Source of the DNA: Rhodovulum sp. ES.010
GTDB taxonomy: Bacteria; Pseudomonadota; Alphaproteobacteria; Rhodobacterales; Rhodobacteraceae
Direction: 5' to 3'
DNA length: 64,000 nt
Assembly: GCF_900142935.1 (NCBI RefSeq)
Contig: NZ_FSRS01000002.1
Coordinates: forward strand, 35,436-99,435
In this document: in pieces, positions 27,574-36,470 of the stretch
Position numbering within the stretch: position 1 is the stretch's first letter
Layout of the letters: every line of letters starts with the position of its first letter
Translations under genes and position numbers: made by a program
The notes under the pieces: model-generated
Database searches by the model: none
The model's input: the letters and a program-made list of their open reading frames with translations, nothing else
Told to the model about the DNA's origin: nothing

Positions 27574-28935
27574 TCAGTTCGGCACAAGCGTGCTCAGCAC
27601 GTCGCCGTAAAGCCACCATCCCAGCCCGGCGATCACCACGGACAGGACGGCGAACAGGAGGTCGTGCTTCGGGTCCCAGACCTGGTAGCGCCGGGTCATC
27701 GCGATCAGGATCGGGTAGTGGAGCAGGGTCGAGACGGCCGGAGCCAAGGCGGCGCCGACGACCCCGAAGGACCGGATTGCCAGAAACAGGACCCCGATCT
27801 TGAGGACCGCATCGCAGACCACCACCAGCGCATGGAGATCGGATCGGTTGTTGGCCAGCAGGATCGCGTTGTAGGTGGAGACGATCACGAAGGGCAGGAA
27901 CCCGATCACGATCAGGACCGTGATGCCGCCCGCCGTCGCGTAGCGCGCATCGTAGAGGAACCGGACCAGCGGATCGCCCAGGAGGACCAGCAGCAGGCTG
28001 CCGAACACGGCCACCCCGGTCAGCGCGTAGCGGGCGCGGAAGATCTTGCGCCGGTTGGCGGCGTTCTCGTGCGGCTTGCGCCGGCTGTAGAGCGGGAAGA
28101 CGATCTTCGAGGTCAGCGCGCCGATCAGCATCATCGGCACCGAGGCCAGCGTCAGCGCGATGTTGTAGAGGCCCAGAAGGTCCAGCGCGATGAGCTTGCC
28201 CAGGATCGCCCGGTCGCCGTTGCGCACGAAAAAGGTCGCGATCGTGCTGAGGAAGACGAACTTGCCGAAGCCGATCAGGTCGCGCGCCGCCTCCCGGTTC
28301 CAGGTGAAGCGGTTGGGCGTGCCGGGCATGAACAGCCGCGCCGAGATGTTGCGCTGGATGCCGCCCAGGAGAATCCCGAAGACCAGCCCCCAGACCGATT
28401 GCAGCCACCAGGCCAGCAGCGCGGTCAGCGCCAGGGTGACCACCTGGTTGGCGAGGTTGAGGACGGTCAGCCGGCCCAGCGTCAGGTGGCGCGCGGCGGT
28501 CATCACCCGGGTCGGCGTGAACCCGTCGATCAGCGCCGAGAGCCCCGCCACCGGCAGCAGCTGGGCGAGCCGGGGTTCGTCGTAGAAATCGGCCGCGAAC
28601 GGCGCGAGAAGCGCGATCATCGCGCTCAGGAAGACGCCCCGGATCACCTGAAGCGTCCAGGCGGTGTTGAAGTATTCGGGGTCGTCGCCGCGTTCGTGGC
28701 GGATGATCGACGCCCGGATGCCGATATCGGAAAACATCGCCACGCCGCCCGTGACGACCGCGATCAGCGCCATCAGGCCGAAGGCGTCGGGGAACAGGAT
28801 CCGGGTCAGGATCAGGCTCGAGACGAGCCGCAGCACGTTCGCGCCGCCGAACTCGACGACGGTCAGCACCGAGCCCCGCCGGGCGCGCGCCGCCAGGCCG
28901 TCTCCGCCGACATAGCCCTGCAGTTTCGCGATCAT
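27574..28935 (-). CDS. Lipopolysaccharide/exopolysaccharide flippase (Wzx-like)
   Basis: 453 residues, about 12-14 membrane helices. The N-terminus (FGGANVLRLVSSLILTRILFPDAFGLMAL) is typical of polysaccharide-biosynthesis flippases of the MATE/MOP superfamily, which move lipid-linked repeat units across the inner membrane. Other marks are FSDIGIRASIIRHERGDDPEYFNTAW and RNGDRAILGKLIALDLLGLYNIA. Its ATG at 28935 overlaps the sulfotransferase stop by 4 bp, and it is the last gene of a five-gene minus-strand operon. It is the only flippase in the window and would serve either glycan locus. Confidence 0.88.
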   Translation of the reverse strand: MIAKLQGYVGGDGLAARARRGSVLTVVEFGGANVLRLVSSLILTRILFPDAFGLMALIAVVTGGVAMFSDIGIRASIIRHERGDDPEYFNTAWTLQVIRGVFLSAMIALLAPFAADFYDEPRLAQLLPVAGLSALIDGFTPTRVMTAARHLTLGRLTVLNLANQVVTLALTALLAWWLQSVWGLVFGILLGGIQRNISARLFMPGTPNRFTWNREAARDLIGFGKFVFLSTIATFFVRNGDRAILGKLIALDLLGLYNIALTLASVPMMLIGALTSKIVFPLYSRRKPHENAANRRKIFRARYALTGVAVFGSLLLVLLGDPLVRFLYDARYATAGGITVLIVIGFLPFVIVSTYNAILLANNRSDLHALVVVCDAVLKIGVLFLAIRSFGVVGAALAPAVSTLLHYPILIAMTRRYQVWDPKHDLLFAVLSVVIAGLGWWLYGDVLSTLVPN

Positions 28936-29783
28936 CCGGCCGTCACCGTCTTCGGTCCGAGCGGCAGGCTGGCATCGGCGAAGCGTGCCAGCAGCGCCGG
29001 CGCCTCGGCCCGGGCCTGGGCGTAGAGCGCCGCATCCCCGGCATAGGCTTCGGCCACGAAGGCGCGCAGTTCCGGCATGTCGAGCAGCCCGCTGCTCTCG
29101 GCCGCGCTGGTCTTCCTGGCCAGCAGGCCGAGTGCGGCGTCCTTGATCCGCGCGTGCAGGCCCAGCGGCAGGCGCCGGCGCAGGATGTCGTTCATCCGGT
29201 AGGCGGCCGGTCCCAGCCACTTGAGACGCAGGTCGACGTTCTGGTTGCTGCGGCGGTCGCTGTCCATCGGCGTGCCGGTCTTTTGCGACAGGAAGGCGAG
29301 GAAGGCGCCGACATGCTCGATCGGCACCAGGTGGTCGATCAGCCGCCGCCCCTCGTCGAAGACGAAATCCGTCTGCCGGGCGAAGAAGATCGTCTGCGGG
29401 CCCGGCGCATCGATCTCGGCGCGCACCCGTTCGATGATCTCGAGGGTGCGGGCCCGGAGCGTGTCGGGCGGGATCAGGGTCATCGGCGTCTTCTCGTAGC
29501 GCCAGAGCATCTGCCTGAGCGACGATCCGAAGCGGGGCAGGGGGTCGCGGATCACCGCGAAGCTGGTCAGCGTCTGGAGCTGGGCATATTCGGCCGGGAA
29601 ATGCCGCCGCAGCTGCGACAGCGGCACATGGCCGTAGTCGATCGGGCCCAGGACCGGGTGGTCGCCCGGTTCGGCCATGGCGACATGGTCCGGATCGCAG
29701 GCGGTGATCTGGGTGCGCACCGAGGTGCCCGCGCATTTCGGGACATGGACGAAGACGAAGCCGTGACGGGGGCTGATGATCAT
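28932..29783 (-). CDS. Sulfotransferase family 2-like protein
   Basis: 283 residues. FVFVHVPKCAGTSVRTQI is the PAPS 5'-binding loop of the Sulfotransfer_2 family and SFAVIRDPLPRFGSSLRQM the second phosphate-binding motif. It differs clearly from the sulfotransferase at 5878, so two separate sulfation steps may exist. The ATG at 29783 overlaps the upstream glycosyltransferase stop by 4 bp. Position between a transferase and a flippase suggests modification of the repeat unit before export. Confidence 0.82.
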   Translation of the reverse strand: MIISPRHGFVFVHVPKCAGTSVRTQITACDPDHVAMAEPGDHPVLGPIDYGHVPLSQLRRHFPAEYAQLQTLTSFAVIRDPLPRFGSSLRQMLWRYEKTPMTLIPPDTLRARTLEIIERVRAEIDAPGPQTIFFARQTDFVFDEGRRLIDHLVPIEHVGAFLAFLSQKTGTPMDSDRRSNQNVDLRLKWLGPAAYRMNDILRRRLPLGLHARIKDAALGLLARKTSAAESSGLLDMPELRAFVAEAYAGDAALYAQARAEAPALLARFADASLPLGPKTVTAG

Positions 29784-31027
29784 CGGGGCGGTTCCGGTGG
29801 TGTGCGGGCGGGCGTGACATCCTGCGCCTCGCCGGCGAGTGCAAGGGTGATGTCGCCGCGGATCGCGTCGATGGCCGCCGCGCGGGAATGGGCGGCCTGC
29901 TGCACCGCGTGCAGGGCCCGGCCGTCGGCCTCGGCGCGGCGCGCATCCCGGAGATAGCCGATACAGGCCGCGACCTGCGCCGCCGGGCTGTCGGAGCCCA
30001 CCGCATGGGCGGTCAGCCGGGGGTCGAACCCGCGGAGCGCGTGGGAGGAGCCGACGACGGGCCGGGCGAAGGCCGCGGCCTCGATCACCTTGATCTTCGA
30101 GCCGCCCCCCTCCCGGACCGGGCAGATGCAGACCCGCGCGGCGGCATATTCCGCCTCCAGGTCCGCGACCCGTCCCACGTAATCGACCCCGTCGAGCCGG
30201 GGGAAATCGGCCGCGAGTCTCGGCCAGTCGCCGGAGCCGACGATGCGGAACCGCGCCGCGGGGCAGGCGGCGCGGATATCCGCCCAGCAATGCTCGAGAA
30301 ACCAGCGTACCCCGTCCTGGTTCGGCCGGTGCGCGAAGGAGCCCACGAACAGCACCGCGCGGGTCTCCGGGTCGAGGGGCGGGGGGGTGTCGGGCGCGGC
30401 GTGGGGCGCGTTGGACAGGACCCGCGTTTCCACCCCGCCCAGCGGCCAGACATCGTCCGGCGCGGCGAACCAGACGAGCCCGGCGCGGGCAAGCTTGCGG
30501 CGCAACACGGCCCGCAGCCGGGACAGGAACGGCGCGGCGGGGCCGAACCGGGTGAAGGCGGTTCCGAAGCGGCGCGCCAGCCGCGAGGCGTATTTCTGGT
30601 CGTCCCGGTCGTCGACATCGACCATGACCCGGAGCCCGGGGCGGTCGTCGAGCCCCGCCGCGCAATGCGGCGCGGTGTAGCGGAAGATCACCGCCCGGGC
30701 GCCCGTCGTCCCGGCCAGTGCCGTCAGCGCGCCGCGCAGCGCCGGATCGGGGCGGTAGGCGAGATCCGGCACGATCAGCCGCGTCGCCCCCACCGTCGCC
30801 CGGCCCAGCCGGCCAGCCGGCGTGATCCGCGGGCTGGCCAGGGCCGAGACCGAGCCGACCCCGGGGCGCGCGCGCAGTTGCTCGAGCGGGCCGGACCCGT
30901 CCGTCAGGACGACATGCACCGGACCCAGCCGCGCGGCGGCGTCCAAAAACAGCAGGCTGCGCTGGCCGGTGCCGCTTTCGGGATGGGGATAGCGCGGCAG
31001 GACGAGCAGGGTCGGGACCGGCGCCAT
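29780..31027 (-). CDS. Glycosyltransferase family 4
   Basis: 415 residues. A GT-B enzyme: the N-terminal LLVLPRYPHPESGTGQRS is followed by VLFVGSFAHRPNQDGVRWFL at the start of the donor domain and CPVREGGGSKIKVIEAAAFARPVVGSS, the EX7E-like donor-binding segment of GT4. It would add one sugar to the lipid-linked unit. ATG 31027 lies 1 bp beyond the stop of the pyruvyl transferase; the tail is Pro/Thr-rich. Donor unknown. Confidence 0.85.
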   Translation of the reverse strand: MAPVPTLLVLPRYPHPESGTGQRSLLFLDAAARLGPVHVVLTDGSGPLEQLRARPGVGSVSALASPRITPAGRLGRATVGATRLIVPDLAYRPDPALRGALTALAGTTGARAVIFRYTAPHCAAGLDDRPGLRVMVDVDDRDDQKYASRLARRFGTAFTRFGPAAPFLSRLRAVLRRKLARAGLVWFAAPDDVWPLGGVETRVLSNAPHAAPDTPPPLDPETRAVLFVGSFAHRPNQDGVRWFLEHCWADIRAACPAARFRIVGSGDWPRLAADFPRLDGVDYVGRVADLEAEYAAARVCICPVREGGGSKIKVIEAAAFARPVVGSSHALRGFDPRLTAHAVGSDSPAAQVAACIGYLRDARRAEADGRALHAVQQAAHSRAAAIDAIRGDITLALAGEAQDVTPARTPPEPPR

Positions 31028-31028
31028 C

Positions 31029-32159
31029 TCAGAAACCTTCGAAATTCGATCGCGCCAGCGCGACGACACGGGGCAGGGCGGTTTCGATCCGGCGGCGCAG
31101 GTCGGCCGCCCGCGCGGTGGCCGCCTCCAGCGCCGCGCTGCCCGGCGCGCCGGTGCCGTCCGCGTCAGAGGCGAGCATCAGCCCCTCGGACTCGAGCCCG
31201 AAATGCTGCATCAGCCCTTCGAACTTGCCCTGGTAGACGAACGAGACGGGCGGCGTGCCCTGGCCGAGCGCGGCGATCGCGAAATGCATCCGGCCGGTCA
31301 GCACCAGGTCGACCGCCCCGGCGATGGCCTTGGCGTCCCAGGCGTCGAGCGGGCCCAGGGGAACGTGGAGGCGGTCGGCGAACCGGTCTTTCAGCGCCGC
31401 GGCGAGATCGGCGCAGACGCCCAGGTCGCCCCCCAGGCCGGGGCGCGTGTCATGGGGCACGATCACCACGCCCCGGGCCGGGTCGGCCTCCAGCCATCGC
31501 GCGATCAGGCCGGCGAAGGGGGCGACGGAGGCGCCCGGCAGGGTCCGGATCGTGTGGCCCGACAGGTTCGCGGCCAGGACCGTGGCGCCGGCCGTCTTGC
31601 GGGCCGCCGCCCAGCCGGTTGCGGCCTGGGCGGCGGGGCTCTTCGCCTCGGGCCGCAGCAAGAATCCCAGATCGGCCGCCAGCCGGACCTCGCGGCCCAG
31701 GTCCGCTTCCATCCGGCCCCGGCTGACCGGATCGCGGGCCAGGATCTCGAGCCACGACGCGGCCTTGAGGAAGGCGATGACCTCGGGGGCGGGCGTCGTC
31801 GACCAGCTCGACCCCATGACCCGCGTGCGGCGGCCCAGGAGATGCGCGGCGCGCAGCGTGTTCAGCCGTTTCAGGGACGATTTCGCGTAATACACCCCGT
31901 CCAGCACGTCGGCCCCGATATAGACCGCATGCGAGGCGGCCCAGAGCCCCCTGGCCGTCGCCGCCGCCACCCCGAGCCGGCCCCGGCCGTGGAAGACCCG
32001 CGCCCCCGAGCGCAGCGCCGGCGCGTGGGGAAAGACCGCCGCGCGGTGGCCGGCCGCGATCGCATGGGCGGTGGCCGCGTCCAGCATCGCCTGGTCGCCC
32101 AGGCTGCCGGGCCCGGTCGGCGAGACGAATCCGAAAGAGCCGCTGGGCTGTGCTGTCAT
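31029..32159 (-). CDS. Polysaccharide pyruvyl transferase family protein
   Basis: 376 residues. The start FVSPTGPGSLGDQAMLDAA matches the PS_pyruv_trans family, whose members add a pyruvate ketal from phosphoenolpyruvate to sugars of exopolysaccharides. Also visible are VIVPHDTRPG and LVLTGRMHFAIAALGQGTPPVSFVYQGKFEGL, the conserved C-terminal half with the GRMH motif. A TTG 18 bp upstream is possible, but ATG 32159 has AAAGG at a fair distance. Pyruvate groups with sulfate would make the polymer strongly acidic (inference). Confidence 0.85.
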   Translation of the reverse strand: MTAQPSGSFGFVSPTGPGSLGDQAMLDAATAHAIAAGHRAAVFPHAPALRSGARVFHGRGRLGVAAATARGLWAASHAVYIGADVLDGVYYAKSSLKRLNTLRAAHLLGRRTRVMGSSWSTTPAPEVIAFLKAASWLEILARDPVSRGRMEADLGREVRLAADLGFLLRPEAKSPAAQAATGWAAARKTAGATVLAANLSGHTIRTLPGASVAPFAGLIARWLEADPARGVVIVPHDTRPGLGGDLGVCADLAAALKDRFADRLHVPLGPLDAWDAKAIAGAVDLVLTGRMHFAIAALGQGTPPVSFVYQGKFEGLMQHFGLESEGLMLASDADGTGAPGSAALEAATARAADLRRRIETALPRVVALARSNFEGF

Positions 32160-32189
32160 GGCCGGTGCGCCTTTCAACGGGTCGGGGGG

Positions 32190-32768
32190 TCAGCCCGTCT
32201 TGCGGGTCCTCATGTACTGGGTCAGCGCGTGGATCAGGCTCTGGTGGGCGTCTTCGACAATCCCGTAATTGTCGACCGCGATATGCACGACATGCCGCGC
32301 GATCTCGGACAGCCGGCCGCCGCCGAAGCCGACGAAGGCGATGGTCGGCACGTCCCGGTCGTTGGCGTATTCGCAGGCCCTTACCACGTTCGGCGAATTG
32401 CCCGAGGAGCTGACCAGCAGCACCGCGTCCCGGTCGGTCAGGTAGTATTTCAGCTGTTCGGAGAACACCGCGTCGTAGGAAAGATCGTTGGCCAGCGCCG
32501 TCAGCATGGGCGTGTTCGATACCAGCGAGACCGTCCGGAGCGGCGGGTGACCGTCCACATGGGTGCCCTTGGAGCAGTCGCAGACCGTGTGATCGGCGAT
32601 CGCCGCGCTGCCGCCGTTTCCCGCGACCCAGACCGTGCCGCCCCGCGCCGTCACCCCGTCGAAGGCCGCCAGCACGTCCGCGAGCGGCCCCTTGTCGAAA
32701 TCGAGCAGCGCCTGGGCGAAGCGCTGGTAGTAGGAGGTCAGGAACCGGTCGAGGTCGTCATCCGCCAT
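32190..32768 (-). CDS. gmhA: Sedoheptulose-7-phosphate isomerase
   Basis: 192 residues, SIS-domain isomerase. VWVAGNGGSAAIADHTVCD and LLVSSSGNSPNVVRACEYA are the two phosphate-binding stretches; HQSLIHALTQY carries a conserved His-containing helix of GmhA. It makes D-glycero-D-manno-heptose-7-phosphate, the first step of heptose synthesis. GAAGG lies 8 bp before ATG 32768. It heads the minus-strand operon and is divergent from the glycosyltransferase that starts the hddA-hddC-gmhB operon, so one intergenic region (32769-32969) controls both. Confidence 0.92.
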   Translation of the reverse strand: MADDDLDRFLTSYYQRFAQALLDFDKGPLADVLAAFDGVTARGGTVWVAGNGGSAAIADHTVCDCSKGTHVDGHPPLRTVSLVSNTPMLTALANDLSYDAVFSEQLKYYLTDRDAVLLVSSSGNSPNVVRACEYANDRDVPTIAFVGFGGGRLSEIARHVVHIAVDNYGIVEDAHQSLIHALTQYMRTRKTG

Positions 32769-32969
32769 GAAAATGCCTTCGAAATGCCAACCCCCACAGA
32801 TCTGTGAAGCAAGACGGCCCGGCTTGTCAACGCAGGGAGCCGTGAGCGTCCGGGGACCGTGCCGACTGTGGCGGCGGCGGCCCACAATCGGGCGGCCCGC
32901 AGGGGACTGTCCTCCGATCCGGTGTGCGCCCTTGTCCGGTTCGGGGCGGGCCAGTAAGAGGAACCTGCA

Positions 32970-34211
32970 TTGCGCTGCGGTATGGGTCGCATGATTCATT
33001 ACATGAGCACACAGGGGGTGGGCGACGCCTGGGTCGGCAACGAGCTGCGCGTCGTGGCCCGGGCGGGCATTCCGTTTCGCCTCCATGCGCTCACCCGGCC
33101 CGCCGCGACCTATTTCTCCTCCGCCGACATCGCCGAGATGGAGCGCGGGACACGCTATCTCTACCCGGTTTCCGGCTGGCGGGTGGCGCGCGACGTGCTG
33201 GCCGCGCCCGGCCGCTTCGGCCGTCGGTTCTTCGCCGCGCTCGGCAACGCGCTGACCGGCGAGCGGGAGTCGCTGCGCAACCGGCTTGTGGGGATCTGGC
33301 ACCTGGCGGTGGCCTGCCACTGGGCCGCGACGCTGCGCGACGAGGAGGTCAGCCAGATCCATTCGCAATGGATCCATTCGGGCGGCACGGTGGCGATGTA
33401 CGGGGCCTGGCTTCTGGGCGTGCCCTTCAGCTTCACCGGCCATGCCGCCGACCTGTTCCGCAACCGCTCGGCGCTGGCCGACAAGATCCGCCGGGCGGCG
33501 TTCATCATCTGCATCTCGGAGTTTCACCGCGACTTCTTCCTGCGCAACGGCGCCCGGCCCGAGCAGCTGCACATCGCCTATTGCGGCCTCGACACCTCGC
33601 ATTTCTCGCCCCGCCGACGGGTCCGGCCCGAGGGCGCGCCCTGGCATATCCTGTCCGCCGGCCGGCTGGTCGAGAAGAAGGGGTTTCCCGTGCTGATCCG
33701 GGCCTGTGAGATCCTGAAGGGCAGGGGGGTCGATTTCACCTGCACCATCGGCGGCTCCGGCCCGGACGAGGCGGCGCTGCGCGCGCAGATCGCGGCGGCG
33801 GGGCTCGGGGACCGGATCACCCTGACCGGGACGGCGCTGAAGCAGGAGGACATTCCCGCCTTCATGGAAACGGGCGACGTGTTCTGCCTGCCCTGCGTCT
33901 GGGCCTCGGACAACGATGTCGACGGGCTGCCGCAGATGCTGATGGAGGCGATGGCCTGCGGCCTGCCGGCGGTCTCGACCCGGCTGGTGGGCATCCCCGA
34001 CCTGGTGCGCCACGAGGAAACCGGCCTGCTGGTCGAGAGCGGCGACGCCGAAGGGCTGGCCGAGGCGCTGATGCGGCTGGAACGCGACCCGGCGCTGGCC
34101 GACCGCCTGGCCGAGGCGAGCCACGCCCACCTGCTGGAGACCTTCGATCTCAGAACCTGCCTGGAGCCGCTTCTGAGCCTGTACAGAGCCGCATTGGAGG
34201 CCAGGACGTGA
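32970..34211 (+). CDS. Glycosyltransferase family 4
   Basis: 413 residues from TTG 32970, chosen because AGAGGA lies 7 bp upstream; ATGs at 32982 and 32991 lie too far from it. GT-B fold: the N-terminal domain includes HSQWIHSGGTVAMYGAWLL and FTGHAADLF; the donor domain begins ILSAGRLVEKKGFPVLIRA, and DGLPQMLMEAMACGLPAVST is the EX7E region. Its overlap with hddA suggests a heptosyl or mannosyl donor, as inference. Confidence 0.87.
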   Translation: MRCGMGRMIHYMSTQGVGDAWVGNELRVVARAGIPFRLHALTRPAATYFSSADIAEMERGTRYLYPVSGWRVARDVLAAPGRFGRRFFAALGNALTGERESLRNRLVGIWHLAVACHWAATLRDEEVSQIHSQWIHSGGTVAMYGAWLLGVPFSFTGHAADLFRNRSALADKIRRAAFIICISEFHRDFFLRNGARPEQLHIAYCGLDTSHFSPRRRVRPEGAPWHILSAGRLVEKKGFPVLIRACEILKGRGVDFTCTIGGSGPDEAALRAQIAAAGLGDRITLTGTALKQEDIPAFMETGDVFCLPCVWASDNDVDGLPQMLMEAMACGLPAVSTRLVGIPDLVRHEETGLLVESGDAEGLAEALMRLERDPALADRLAEASHAHLLETFDLRTCLEPLLSLYRAALEART

Positions 34212-35194
34212 TCATCACCCAGACCCCCTACCGGGTCAGTTTCGCCGGCGGCGGCACCGACCTTCCGGCCTTCTACCGGCACGAGCCCGGCGCGGTGCTG
34301 TCGGTGGGCGTGAACCACCACATGTACGTCACCGTCAGCCCGCGCTTCGAACGGACCACGCGCGTCGCCTACAAGCGGGTCGAGATCACCGAGGCGATCG
34401 ACGAGATCGAGCACACCATCGCCCGCGAGGCGCTGCGGCTGACCGGGCTGGGGCCGCATCTGGAGATCACCACGGTGGGCGACGTGCCCGCCGGCACCGG
34501 CATGGGGTCGTCCTCGTCGCTGGCGGTGGGGCTTCTGAACGCGCTTTATGCCTATCGCGGGCAGGTGGCGAGCCCGCACCGCCTGGCGCGGGAGGCCTGC
34601 GACATCGAGATCGACATCCTGCAAAAGCCGATCGGCCGGCAGGACCAGTACGCCGCCGCCCATGGCGGGGTGAACTACATCCGCTTCAACCCCGATCACA
34701 GCGTCGATGTCGAACCGGTGCCGGCCGATCCCGAGTTCCTGCACGAGCTCGAGCGCCATATCCTGTTGCTTTACACCGACCGGCAGCGCGATGCCGACGT
34801 GATCCTGCAGAAACAGTCCGAGGGCAGCGCCGACAAGATGACCGTGCTGCGCCAGATGCGCGACCTGGCCGGCGAGATGCGGCAGACCATGGGCGGCGGC
34901 GGGGACCTGGCCGAGTTCGGGCGGTTGCTGCACGAGGGCTGGGAGCTGAAACGCTCGCTCGGCTTCGGGATCTCGAACCAGGGGGTGGACGAGTGGTACC
35001 GGGCCGCGCGCGCGGCCGGCGCGATGGGGGGCAAGCTGCTCGGGGCGGGGGGCGGCGGGTTCCTCCTGGTGATGGCGCCGCCCGAGACCCACGAGGCGAT
35101 CCGCGCGGCGGTGGGCCGCCCGCGCGAGCTGCCGTTCTCGATCGACCGGCGCGGCTCGCGCGTGATCTTCATCTCGGACCGCTACGCCTTCTGA
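34208..35194 (+). CDS. hddA: D-glycero-alpha-D-manno-heptose 7-phosphate kinase (GHMP)
   Basis: 328 residues. YRVSFAGGGTDLPAFY at the N-terminus and VPAGTGMGSSSSLAVGLLNAL, the GHMP ATP-binding loop, match HddA. KLLGAGGGGFLLVMA is the C-terminal GHMP motif 3. It phosphorylates heptose-7-phosphate at C1 in the alpha (GDP) branch. The GTG start at 34208 overlaps the previous stop (GTGA). It is followed with 1-4 bp overlaps by hddC and gmhB. Confidence 0.93.
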   Translation: MIITQTPYRVSFAGGGTDLPAFYRHEPGAVLSVGVNHHMYVTVSPRFERTTRVAYKRVEITEAIDEIEHTIAREALRLTGLGPHLEITTVGDVPAGTGMGSSSSLAVGLLNALYAYRGQVASPHRLAREACDIEIDILQKPIGRQDQYAAAHGGVNYIRFNPDHSVDVEPVPADPEFLHELERHILLLYTDRQRDADVILQKQSEGSADKMTVLRQMRDLAGEMRQTMGGGGDLAEFGRLLHEGWELKRSLGFGISNQGVDEWYRAARAAGAMGGKLLGAGGGGFLLVMAPPETHEAIRAAVGRPRELPFSIDRRGSRVIFISDRYAF

Positions 35195-35907
35195 TGCGGA
35201 CCAAGGCCCTCCTCCTGGCCGGCGGGCTTGGAACGCGGCTGCGCCCGCTCACCGAGACGGTGCCGAAATGCCTGGTCCCGATCGCCGGCAAGCCGATGCT
35301 GTCCTACTGGCTGGACGCGCTGGAACGGGCCGGGATCGGCACGGCGCTGGTCAACACCCATCACCTGAGGGACACGGTCCGGGCCTATATCGAGACCGAG
35401 AACGCGCGCCGGGCGGTGACCCTGCGCGAAGCGTGGGAGCCCGACCTTCTCGGCTCGGCCGGGACGGTGCGGGCCAATCGCGGCTTCGCCGACGATGCCG
35501 ACGCGGTGGTGGTGATCTATGCCGACAACCTGTCGGCGATCGACCTGGCCGACCTGGCCGCCTTTCACGCGGGCCACGACGATCCGATGACCATGGCGCT
35601 GTTCCGCACGCCCGCGCCGCGGAACTGCGGGATCGCGACGCTGGACGGGGCGGGCAGGGTGGTCGATTTCGTCGAGAAGCCCGGCGAGCCGGCCAGTGAC
35701 CTTGCCAATGCCGGACTCTACGTTCTGGACGCGGAGGCCTGGCGCGAGATCGCGGACATGGGGGCGTTCGATTTCGGCTTCGACGTGCTGCCGCGCTTCG
35801 TGGGGCGGATGCGGGGCTATGCCTTCGACGGCTATCACCGCGACATCGGCACCCCCGAGGCGCTGGCGCAGGCCGAGGCCGACATGGCGGCGGGGCGGGT
35901 CCGATGA
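35194..35907 (+). CDS. hddC: D-glycero-alpha-D-manno-heptose-1-phosphate guanylyltransferase
   Basis: 237 residues. ALLLAGGLGTRLRPLTETVP and PKCLVPIAGKPMLSYWL give the nucleotidyltransferase site; YADNLSAIDL and FVEKPGEPASDLANAGLYVL follow. Sequence alone allows guanylyl- or other nucleotidyl transfer. The gene context (hddA before, gmhB after) makes the GDP-heptose enzyme by far the best reading. The ATG at 35194 shares one base with the hddA stop. Confidence 0.9.
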   Translation: MRTKALLLAGGLGTRLRPLTETVPKCLVPIAGKPMLSYWLDALERAGIGTALVNTHHLRDTVRAYIETENARRAVTLREAWEPDLLGSAGTVRANRGFADDADAVVVIYADNLSAIDLADLAAFHAGHDDPMTMALFRTPAPRNCGIATLDGAGRVVDFVEKPGEPASDLANAGLYVLDAEAWREIADMGAFDFGFDVLPRFVGRMRGYAFDGYHRDIGTPEALAQAEADMAAGRVR

Positions 35908-36470
35908 GGCCGGCGGTGTTCCTCGACCGCGACGGCACGCTGATCGAGCTGGTGCATCACCTGACCGATCCGGCCGATGTCGCGCTGATCCCCGGCGCGG
36001 CGGGGGCGGTGCGGCGGCTGCGGGCGGCCGGGTTCCCGGTGGCGGTCGTCACCAACCAGTCGGTGATCGGCCGCGGCCGGCTCGACGCGGCGGGGCTCGC
36101 CCGGGTCCATGACGAGATGAACCGCCAGCTCGCCGCCGAGGGGGCGGCGATCGACGCGCTCTATTTCTGCCCGCGGGTGCCCACCCAGAAGGATCCGACC
36201 GTGATCGAGGACCCGATGCGCAAGCCGGGGCCGGGGATGCTGTTGCAGGCCGCGCGCGAACTGGGGCTCGACCTCGCCCGCTCCTTCATGGTGGGCGACA
36301 CCGTGTCCGACATGCTGGCCGGCCGCAATGCGGGGACCCGGACGATCCTCGTGCGGACGGGCTACGGGGCCGGGTTCGGCCATGACAGGGACTGTTTCGA
36401 CCATGACGCGGCGGACCTGGCCGAGGCCGCGCGCACCATTCTGAACGGGAGAGAACCATGCGCATCCTGA
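35904..36470 (+). CDS. gmhB: D-glycero-D-manno-heptose 1,7-bisphosphate 7-phosphatase
   Basis: 188 residues, HAD superfamily. VFLDRDGTLIE holds the catalytic aspartates, VVTNQSVIGRG is motif II, KPGPGML the lysine of motif III and FMVGDTVSDMLAG motif IV. The zinc loop with CPRVP keeps only part of the usual Cys/His set (FCPRVPTQKD), a small oddity. It removes the C7 phosphate before guanylylation. It overlaps hddC by 4 bp and galE by 13 bp. Confidence 0.92.
   Translation: MRPAVFLDRDGTLIELVHHLTDPADVALIPGAAGAVRRLRAAGFPVAVVTNQSVIGRGRLDAAGLARVHDEMNRQLAAEGAAIDALYFCPRVPTQKDPTVIEDPMRKPGPGMLLQAARELGLDLARSFMVGDTVSDMLAGRNAGTRTILVRTGYGAGFGHDRDCFDHDAADLAEAARTILNGREPCAS

Noticed and set aside
26830..29025. 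Open frame of 731 codons on the plus strand
   Set aside because: It joins the antisense of the giant gene to the antisense of the flippase; H/D/Q/R-rich, no domain.
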